A DNA stretch of 64,000 bases from Acanthosepion esculentum. Lineage: Eukaryota > Mollusca > Cephalopoda > Sepiida > Sepiidae. Shown one piece after another: positions 55,641-64,000 of the stretch. A model generated the notes under the pieces. The model ran no database searches. It saw only the letters and a program-made list of their open reading frames with translations, and had not been told where the DNA came from. Each line of letters starts with the position of its first letter. Position 1 is the stretch's first letter. The DNA lies in assembly GCA_964036315.1 (NCBI GenBank), contig OZ038495.1:22173621-22237620 (forward strand). The letters are read 5' to 3'. A program made the translations under genes and the position numbers.

Positions 55641-55892
55641 AATAGTTGATGTTCTGTTATAATTTTCAAAATCTTCGGCCATCTTGTAACTTAGGAACAG
55701 TCATATCATGCATTGTCTATGTCTTAATTTTGAACAGTGACGTCTGCTACGATCAGTGCAGTGCAAGAATTCCGTTTAAGCGGGTAATCATGCCATGGAG
55801 ATAAACATAGGTTCCTTTCGTTCAAATAGAGCCGTTTTAAAGGGATCAGATTTTGAGACTTCGGCATGATAGATGGTCTTGTTCGGGAATTT
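55641..55892. repeat. dispersed repeat 'L', copy 2 (no MITE)
   Basis: Lacks the 80-bp MITE: TTGTAACTTAGGAACAGTCA here against TTGTAACATAGTA-[MITE]-TAATAATCA in copy 1. A minus-strand frame of 124 codons (55788-56162) extends from it and has no recognised motif. Confidence 0.85.
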
Positions 55893-56164
55893 CTGCGCAT
55901 GATGGGCGTGATGCACTTGTAGTGCTTCGATATTGGCAAAAGTGGCCAAATGTTCAGACGTCTTCCAAGATCGAGTAGGGGTATTGGCACACATGCCACT
56001 ATTTAGACACCCACTAACCCAATACCCCCGTCGGGGAAAATTTCCAGGGATAACACAAGAGGAACACTTGTGGTATCGAGTGGTGCACAATAGCGTTGAG
56101 TGATGGGAGTAGGTTCTGTCTTCATGTAAGTGAAAGTCGTTTCCATTGCTCTGCATTTTCATCG
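55893..56164. other. unassigned
   Basis: Moderate GC and open on the minus strand (about 56162-55788), reading WVSGCLNSGMCANTPTRSW. No family was recognised. Confidence 0.3.
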
Positions 56165-56460
56165 GAAATCACCCCAAGCAAGGCAATAATGCCACTAAGA
56201 CACAAGGGGTTACATGGTGTGGAAGAATTAGGAACAGAAGCATTAATGATGAGCAGAAGGAGAAGATGGTATTCTAATGGACACTAGATAGCGATTGATA
56301 TTGCATTTAAATTTTTGCAGATTAAAGTTGGCTGGAAAGCATGGAGCCGGAAACTGCGAGAGTAGAAACTGTTAGCATAGAATTGACGGAGCGACAGCTT
56401 AACTAGATCAACTGTAAATTGATGAGATGTCAACGCCAGCCTAATGTTGTGCTAAATTCA
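56165..56460 (-). mobile_element. LINE tail, jockey/CR1-like (minus strand)
   Basis: The minus-strand DNA matches 51850-52105: TTCTATGCTAACAGTTTCT, AAAAATTTAAATGCAATATC and the terminus TTGCTTGGGGTGAT. It is heavily frameshifted. Confidence 0.75.
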
Positions 56461-56626
56461 AAATCTCTTGGTACCAGAGCGATATTTATTTGCAATTTAT
56501 TTACAAAATGTGGTACAAGGCCAAAATGGGGAATGGGGGAAAAAAGGACGGTCTTCTGTCTCAAGAAGATCAAAGTATAATATTTAAAAATAGACAGACA
56601 TTTCTGGAAAGCCGTACAGTGACCGT

Positions 56627-56679
<53 letters not shown>

Positions 56680-56702
56680 TAACAACAACAACAACAACAA
56701 CG
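56627..56702. repeat. (TAA)n-(CAA)n microsatellite
   Basis: About 16 TAA units followed by CAA units. Confidence 0.96.
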
Positions 56703-56916
56703 AGACAAGTAAATTAATTCAAATGAAGAGATGTACATTAGTAGAGATGGTCTATACATTGTTAGTGATGAACACAACCTAAAAATGAAGAGCTGAGTTC
56801 AAATCCCAGCTAAGACATTCCGTGCTAATTTCGTACTTATGGTCTTGGGAAAGGCATACATATTTCTATCCCTCCCACTAGCTACGGGTTAAATAGAAGA
56901 GCAAACTGGGCTCTCT

Positions 56917-57336
<420 letters not shown>

Positions 57337-57347
57337 TATCTTATTCT

Positions 57348-57349
<2 letters not shown>

Positions 57350-57372
<23 letters not shown>
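57350..57372. repeat. (TA)n microsatellite
   Basis: About 11 TA units. 57373-57743 beyond shows no recognised feature. Confidence 0.9.
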
Positions 57373-57378
<6 letters not shown>

Positions 57379-57743
57379 TTATTTATTCGAAAATTATAAT
57401 ATAAATATGTTATAAAATCACTACAAAAATAGCCATTTTCTGGTGTCTTATCAAGTGATGTTGTTGAATGTAGAATATATATTTATATTCAAAACTAATC
57501 ATCACTTTTTGCTATGCATATATTTACATGACAATCCTGAAAAATGAAGCTACATTCTCCAAATAGTTGTTTGACAGTAATCTGATGGCGTCTATCTTTC
57601 TATTGTCTGAATGTGAAGATATAATTTTAAAGTTCTGCTTCGACAAACACGAATAAAGCGCACTCTATTGCATCGTGGCTTTTTGGCGTTTCAGACGAAC
57701 ATCTGAAAGCCTATATAATCTCTTGGTTAAATGTAGGTGACAC

Positions 57744-57875
57744 GAATAAAGTGTTGTTAACGTTTAAATAAACATGATTCAATTGCTCGTAGGTAAACTC
57801 AAACTTAAGTTCAACCATTATTTGACTAGTATTTCTTTCATCTTTATTTTAGTCTCCGTTCACTGGAACTACTCA
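57744..57875. repeat. dispersed repeat 'K', copy 2
   Basis: Same orientation as 51434-51559. Confidence 0.7.
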
Positions 57876-58789
57876 GACTGTCAATCAACGACCAGTCGTA
57901 AAGAGTGTTTATCAAAAAATAAAGAACCGGCTCAAAATAAGACGTGAACTCGTTCCCTTTTAGCCCTGAGCTGTTCTACCGTTTGTATTACTGTTACTAT
58001 TTCAAATGATTGAATTTAACAGTAATCTTACTTTTTATTCCTTGTATCGCTCGGCGTAACATTTAATGTTATTCTATTTTTTATGTGTATTTCTTGCCAC
58101 GTGATCTGAACTGAATTTAATTTCAAGGAGGAATCTTTGTTCTAAGAGAAGTTGATTTGCGATGAACCCAGTATGTACTGGGCTAATCCCAGATGATAGC
58201 AAAACAGAGTTTGCAATCGGTGTTCCGCCAGCGTGTCAGAGAAGCCAGGTGCATCGGCAGGTTAACCAGGAAGATCTCCAAGATACCAGATGCAGATTTC
58301 CGCCATCGCTGGATGCCAGCCGTTGCAATAAATATGAAAATAGGTGGTCAACCCAGCGGCGCAGAGGATGCGCACTCGTAGGGAAACAGAAAGACATATA
58401 AGCACTCACCCGAGGGCTGGAAGAAGGAAGAGCGTCTCTTAGATACTTGTGAGAAGACGAATCGACGTTAGACGACCCCTCTTCACCAAAGCCACATACT
58501 GACCTACCGATATTAATTGACGAACTCCAGGGGTAAATAAACAATAATTCTACGTGAGATTTAGTGCCGTTTTCTTATTAATTTGTTCAATGATAACCTT
58601 ACATTTTACGATAACTATAACTCAGGTTATTAAACTTTTAAATATATTAAAGTAATAGCTTCGTATTATTTGCCTGAATGAACAGGAACATGATTACATT
58701 GTCATAAAAGATAAAATAGCAAGGGTGAGTATTTTAATATTATTAAAACGATAAAAATAGAAGGAATTAAAAAATGTCTTTCTTTCTTT
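57876..58789. other. unassigned; GC-richer open patch 58150-58540
   Basis: The 58150-58540 patch is open in several frames (plus-strand 79 codons from 58162, reading DLQDTRCRFPPSLDASRCNK; minus-strand 102 codons). Its composition contrasts with the AT-rich flanks. It is probably a piece of an unrecognised mobile element. No motif supports a function. Confidence 0.3.
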
Positions 58790-59575
58790 TTATCTGCCGT
58801 GTCCTTTCAATGACGAACGCGATCATGGTTCTCCACTTTCCCCTATCATTTGTAGCTCTCAATTAGTTTCGTCTCTCTCCCACCTCCCCCAGACCACGTT
58901 CTGTCATCCACTTGCTTAAGCCCGCGAGGTATGTCATGCGTTGCTTTCCCTTGTCTCTCTTTCCCTCTATTAGACCTGTTAGTATCATATTCCCCAGGCT
59001 CTCCTTCCTCATTACGCGTCACAGAAATTTCAGCTGCCTCTTCCTGATGTTAAATATAAGCCTCCTCCTTGTTTGCATCATCTCTAAAACCTCATCGTTG
59101 TTCACACGCTCGGTCTATGATATCCTCAGTATCCTTCTGTAGATCCACAGCTCCGTTGCCTCGAGTCTCTTCTTCATTTTTGAGGAGACCGTCCAACATT
59201 CGCTGCCATAAAGGAGGTCAGATGTCAGTTAACAGCTCAGTACTCTTTTCTTTGTTACCAAAGAGATCCTCCTGTCTGGCAATACTTTGCCCAGCTTTTG
59301 GAGTGGGTCCTTGCCACCCCAATACGTCTACGGATCAGTGTCGAACTTACCGTCCTCTGTCAGAACACTTCCCAGATATTTAAGCTTGCGCACCTGCTTG
59401 ATTATAGTGTCTCCGACCTGCAAATCGCATTTCGGATTCATCTTTTTACTAATGACCATGCATTCTGTCTTGTAGTTTATGCTTAGTCCCTTCTTCTCGC
59501 TTTCCTTCGAAAAATGTAAAATACTTGAAATCGAATGCATTTTTAAAGATTTGTTAAACTCGCCATTTGGCATGA
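58790..59575 (-). mobile_element. RTE-like LINE C-terminal region (minus strand)
   Basis: The minus strand (59573-59328) reads ESEKKGLSINYKTECMVISK, KMNPKCDLQVGDTIIKQVRK and LKYLGSVLTEDGKFDTD, the conserved RTE segment after the YADD box. Frameshifted text then leads to RRDSRQRSCGSTEGY (cognate of EMWFYRRMLR) and the 3' end near 58800 with TCGTGTCCTTTCAATGACG on the opposite strand. Confidence 0.9.
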
Positions 59576-59667
59576 GAAAATATAGAGCCTATAAAAAGGT
59601 GTAGCGAGACGAGGTTTGGATTTCAAATGAGGTTGCATATGTGACCAAAGTCCTGGACACTTCGGAA

Positions 59668-60450
59668 AGGCTGGAGTTCATTTCATAATATGCTCTTTTG
59701 AAATACAGGCTGCTCGGAGAGCCGAGTTCGAATCCATTAGATTCACTTACGCGCTAATACCCTTGGGAAAGGTATAAATCTTCTTCTCGCCCAGTTATGA
59801 GTAAGTAGTAGGACAGACCGGTGTTCTCTAGCCTTGGATGGCAATTGGTCTACCGCAGAAAGAAATGGTAACCTACAGCGAGAAAAAAATTTGCTTCGTC
59901 AGTCATGTATCGAAAGATATAATGATCGCCTAAGCGTTATCACGCATGGCACATAAGTGAGTATACTCTTTGGAAAAGGCATGGTTCCAACTCCCTGTAA
60001 TTTGTACCATTGTCATTCAACAAAGGCTGATGGAATTCATTTCATAATATGTTCTTTTGAAAGGCATAAATCCACATCCCTGTTTACTGTCACATTTCCA
60101 CTCAACAGGCTGCTGGAATTCATTTCATAATATACTCTTTTGAAAGGCATGAATCTACATCCCTGTTCATTTTCACATTTCCACTGAACACAGTCTGATG
60201 GAATTCATTTCATATGTTCCTTTGAAAGGCATGAATACTCATCCCTGTTCACTGTCACATTTCTACTCAACAAAGGCTGATGGAATTAATTTCATAATAA
60301 ACTCTTTTGAAAGGCATGAATCTAAATCCCTGTTCACTGTAACATTTCCACGGAATACAGGCTACTGGAATTAATTTCATAATGTGTTCTTTTGGAAGGC
60401 ATGAATTCACATCCCTGTACTTTGTCCTGCTGCCACCCAACAGATTCTGC
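59668..60450. repeat. ~84-bp tandem array, ~6 units, interrupted by a SINE
   Basis: Units start TGGAATTCATTTCATAATAT at about 60030, 60113, 60198, 60281 and 60367, and each contains CTTTTGAAAGGCATGAAT and ATCCCTGTTCACTGTCACAT. A first unit at 59668 is split by the SINE at 59711-59955. Confidence 0.9.
59711..59955 (+). mobile_element. tRNA-derived SINE, head-truncated
   Basis: GAGCCGAGTTCGAATCCATT (B box), CGCTAATACCCTTGGGAAAG, CTAGCCTTGGATGGCAATTG and TATCACGCATGGCACATAA match the SINE at 11-290. The A-box part is missing. It lies inside an ~84-bp tandem unit. Confidence 0.8.
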
Positions 60451-61084
60451 TTACGTTTCCTTAACATTAATAAAGTTTCTACATTTCTGCTCTCGTATCA
60501 GTGACAGTTGACTTAATGAAAAATTGTTTTGGAACTGACATACAATTATGACGGAGAAATGAATAAATAGCAGTTAGCAAAACCACTCTCCCATAAATAC
60601 CTTAGCGTCTAAGCAGTAATAACAGATAATTAAAGATTTTTTTATCTAGCATGATGACTTTCCTGTTTGGAACATTGATAAAAAACTTTCCTATTTCCAT
60701 TTTGCGCGCTGATTTTGGCCTTGTATTTAAATTTCGCATTGAAATTCGTATTTTCATTATTCGGTGTTAAAGCCCCGAAATATTACTGTAATTTTGAATG
60801 CTGTTTTTTTTGTCTTTCCTTCCGCTAATAATTAGTAAAACTATGTCTTTCCAATACTTTTAGTTCTCTACCAGAAGAAAAAGAGAAAGTCTAATAATTA
60901 TTCACAAGACAAAATACTGTTGTTATTGAGTCTTTATTTAACATGTAAGCAATTTATTCAAAATGTAAGCAATATTTGTTTTAATCCCTTTAATCCGCCA
61001 ATTATTTAAGGAAAAACGTTTCATTTTCAGACGATTTTTTATTTGTTTTTAATAAAGCAACTAAGAAACTGAGGCACCTTGAGG
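60451..61084. other. no feature seen
   Basis: AT-rich, no motif. Confidence 0.4.
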
Positions 61085-61330
61085 CACCTGAGCGGTGGTT
61101 AACACCTCTACCAGATGTATGAGTTGACACATGAATTCGTTTCAATGTTTGAAGGACAGAAAAAGAATCAAGATCGACATATAAACACGTCTGTAGCTGT
61201 TTTTTAACGTAATGTTCTAGACGTGTTTATTCGTCAGTGTCTGAAAAAGACACTTTCGGTAAAAACGTATATACACGTATACGCCGGAGAAGTGTTTAAA
61301 TGTAAACCTTTAATTCAGACTTTGAAATTT
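61085..61330 (+). mobile_element. possible SINE
   Basis: CACCTGAGCGGTGGTTAACA and ATGAGTTGACACATGAA form a weak A/B-box-like pair. A GTCTGAAAAAGACACTTTCGG phrase follows, reminiscent of the CTGAAGAAGG...CGAAAC core. Confidence 0.35.
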
Positions 61331-61809
61331 TGCCTTTACTTAATAACTGTTTTGATCCTTTTTACCTTCATATTTATTTATTAAATATTTTCGTTTGTTG
61401 CATAATTCATTAATTCAAGAAACCACACAGTCTACAATTCAGTCATACAGCATGCTATCTGTGGCTTTTCGTTGATGCCCAAATTAAATAAATCTCGTTT
61501 TAGAATTCTAGCCTCAAACAAATGACCCAGTGTAAACCTAATTTTGGTCTCTTTTCTGAATAAATCATTTGAGCCAATGAAAACACTCTTTAGCTTGACT
61601 TATCTCTATTGTATATTCTTTGTAAATCTTTCTGAACTGAAATAATTTTTTATCTATTCAAAGTGAAGTCATTTCAACTGCTTATCAAATTGTGTCTCTT
61701 ATTTCTATTTTATCATTTTTGTTTTAATTTTGTGAATATATACATTTTCTTTTCAATTTTAACCACATTTTTTTATCAGTTAATTATCACTAAGCGTCGA
61801 CCAGTAGGC
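61331..61809. other. no feature seen
   Basis: AT-rich, no motif. Confidence 0.4.
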
Positions 61810-61850
61810 GCTTCACGGTGGAGCAGTGGTTAGCTGGCTAGTTTCACAAA
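61810..61850 (+). mobile_element. SINE head fragment
   Basis: CTTCACGGTGGAGCAGTGGTTAGC is an A-box-like head, cut off by the RTE tail before any B box. Confidence 0.5.
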
Positions 61851-61854
61851 CCAT

Positions 61855-62035
61855 CAATACTGTAAATATTTATTGGGCACTTCGCTTTCAAGTATCTTAC
61901 GTAGTCTCTCTTCAGAACGTGGGTGATTATGTCTCTCCACAACTTCCTATGCTTTATAATTAACGTTTGTCGCCTTACTATCTCTCGATGTCCATGACCT
62001 TCTATCCATCTACACAAGCTCGTTAGGTACATTTT
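61855..62035 (-). mobile_element. RTE-like LINE 3' end (minus strand)
   Basis: The minus strand reads KMYLTSLCRWIEGHGHREIV, RRQTLIIKHRKLWRDIITHV and LKRDYVRYLKAKC, the terminal segment of RTE-type ORFs with the RKLWRxMIxHVLK motif. It is open for 62 codons. Confidence 0.82.
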
Positions 62036-62229
62036 CCGCTGCCACTTTTGTCTTCAGTGAGTGTTAAATTGTGACACTGAGTTGTCGGTCCGTGCCCAAC
62101 TCCAAGTCGCAGCGCGAAACTGTGATATTTCTCCTACCAACGTTTTGGGGTTGACTCTTAGTCGCTGCAACCAGCCTGTGTCCCGGTCGATCGGTAGTCG
62201 TTGTTGCCCGGCGGGATCCTTTGGTCAGG

Positions 62230-62320
62230 GTACCAAGTGGAGTGGTTGGTCGATTTCAAACGGCTTCACACCAGATGCAACCGGTTCGATACCAGCTCCG
62301 TCGTTCTCAGCTCACTTCCG
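62230..62320 (+). mobile_element. tRNA-like SINE head
   Basis: AAGTGGAGTGGTTGGTCGAT and CAACCGGTTCGATACCAGC form an A/B-box-like pair with tRNA spacing (B box about 62279-62297). Downstream sequence to about 62460 may be its body. Confidence 0.55.
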
Positions 62321-62559
62321 ATGTCTGGTTACCGAAACAACTATTTCGATCTCAAGTCTAACCTACCCACGTTGTGATTTTGATCTTAGGTAGACGAGAT
62401 CAATCAGACATCGGGCCGTAGTGTAAGATGAATCTAAACTGGAGGTGATGTCGCACAAGCGTAAAGAAAAGAAGCAAATAAAAACCCAAGAGGTTCAAGT
62501 ATGTTGAAAGAAACAAATCAACTTTTAGACATCTGTTATATGCAGGAGTGGGTGTGTTT

Positions 62560-64000
62560 TCTCCCAACCTGTTTCTTCGATGCGGGGTTAGAAGCAGCCT
62601 GGGGTTTTCGGTAAATTCCGATTTCTGACAAGGGACCTCTTAGTTGTCTGGCTAGGAAAATTGATTACTTCCCATTTTGGGAAAATTAATTACTTTCCAT
62701 TTTTTTTTTGTGGGGGGGGGGACCCTTCGATCCTTCGGTCGTGAGGAGAGTTTGCAGGATAACTATCCTCCCAAACTCCATCCTTCTCACATTGGTACTT
62801 CATACCTATTCCTTTCAGTGGCCGTTAATAATTTCCCCGTCTTTCTCATCAAATTACCTCCGACTATCACCATTGCTACCACTCGACCGATGGTGTCCCG
62901 GCCGTGCGGGTGTGGCTAATCTGGCCTCGTTAAAATTAGAAACTAGAATTTTTGTTTACAAAATTCTCGTTCTCACCGGCCAAAATTCTTACGAATAACA
63001 CATGGTTCTGTCTCTTAAAATCTCTGACATCTTCTACGCTCCTGACCACTTTGCGTCTTCTTAACCCGGGCTTTTACAAAAGACACCAATCAATTGTCAA
63101 GGGCTGCGAGAACCATTGGTTTCTCGCAAAAGAAAAATAAATCTCTTTATCTTCAAATCGGCAATTCTTTCGAGATATGTTCTCATGCCAAAATTCTATA
63201 ATCAACGCATGGCCACTTAAAACCATATCCTCGACGCTTGGTTATTCTTTTTTTTCTCGACCAGTACTTTTACAACGTCATCAATCAATTATCAAAGCCC
63301 GCCATTTTGTCCGCTTCGTGGAGTTTAGCGTCTACACGAACCCTTGGCTTCTTTGAGAAAAAGTACTTGCCGGTACTTAAAATGATATCTTGGAAAAATA
63401 AATAATTGTCTCTACCCCGTATCGGCAAATATTTCGGAATATTTTCTCATGCCAAAATTTTTATAATCAATATATGGCTTCATCGCCTGGTTGACTTCTA
63501 AAATGTTGCGATTTCGAATGATATCTTGTTCTCGGTATTTCTTTAACCAGTACTTTTACAAACATCATTAATCAATTGTCAAAAGCTCGCAATATGGCCT
63601 TTTTGTGAGTCCACTGTTTACGCCAATTCTCGAGTTTTTGAGAAAAGTAACCTTTTTTTTTTTAAAGTAAAAATAAAATCTCGGGGTATCTTCTTTTCTG
63701 TTCTCAAAATTTTCTTGTTTAATTTTTATGGTTAATTAATTAATCAATTACCATATCTAAATTGGGAATATAATCTGTTAGCCCACTTAATAGCCAATGT
63801 TTGAGATTTTCGGTTTATTTCTATCGTCAACTGCCTCGTTAGAAACTCGTTCGGCTCGATAAGTTCTGCTGGTCAGAATGGGTGCCATTTTGTTTTGGAC
63901 TTTCTCCTACAAAAAGCCCTCCCCCCCCCCGGCCCACTGTTGTGGTGGTGGAACAGCGGTCATACGACCCCTCCCCACTGCCACCAACACTGCGTTCTTT
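62560..64000. repeat. dispersed repeat 'H', copy 2, with long internal repeats
   Basis: The beginning resembles 44400-44560. From about 63060 a diverged unit recurs at 63069, 63264 and 63548 (CCAGTACTTTTACAA followed by CATCAATCAATTATCAAAGC and variants), and it shares CTCATGCCAAAATT near 63183 and 63447. No ORF family was found. The window ends inside it or just beyond. Confidence 0.5.

Overview
This window reads as non-coding, repeat-dominated DNA from an animal nuclear genome, most likely a coleoid cephalopod and probably an octopus. The taxonomic call is inference. It rests on dense tRNA-derived SINEs with intact A/B-box-like heads, very long (TA)n, (CATA)n and (TATC)n arrays, jockey/CR1-like and RTE-like LINE tails, many Tc1/mariner relics and a Ty3/Gypsy element. 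I found no host protein-coding gene, rRNA or bona fide tRNA gene. The open frames that carry recognisable protein signatures all belong to transposable elements, and nearly all are broken. Many short frames (for example runs of CMYV or YIYI) are translated microsatellite.

Layout. 0-8.5 kb: SINEs on both strands, the 3' end of a zinc-finger LINE, a mariner transposase relic (4843-5450), a 90-bp minisatellite (6116-6700) and a 38-bp minisatellite (7759-8292). 8.5-18 kb: a Tc1-like transposase relic split by a 573-bp hAT-like MITE (9435-10007), LINE tails, a dispersed ~300-bp repeat, a Gypsy LTR relic on the minus strand, a 358-bp MITE (16471-16828) and a perfect 42-bp-arm hairpin (17802-17914). 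19.3-25.1 kb: a 128-bp satellite of about 14 units that abuts the LTR of a Gypsy element (21146-25132). That element has a fused gag-pol frame and is interrupted by a retroposon. 25.5-29.5 kb: giant TA and TATC arrays with transposase and LINE fragments. 30.6-35 kb: a zinc-finger LINE tail containing a retroposon, which itself contains a solo LTR, plus RTE and Tc1-like relics. 36.6-38.1 kb: the longest coding relic of a LINE, endonuclease plus the start of reverse transcriptase. 40-52 kb: Tc1-like elements and a succession of LINE reverse-transcriptase tails, one split by a Tc1/mariner-type element. 52-64 kb: simple repeats, two copies of another dispersed repeat (one carrying an 80-bp MADE1-like palindrome), RTE tails, an ~84-bp tandem array and diverged repeats to the end.

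The most distinctive discovery candidate is a non-autonomous retroposon family represented four times (23977-24767, 30841-31533, 32318-32787, 55076-55408). It has a recurring 5' end of 30-bp promoter-monomer-like units, an internal ~30-bp A/T-rich array, a short-repeat 3' tail and a target-site duplication around every copy. Nested insertions let several element ends be defined from this one window and give a relative order of insertion.
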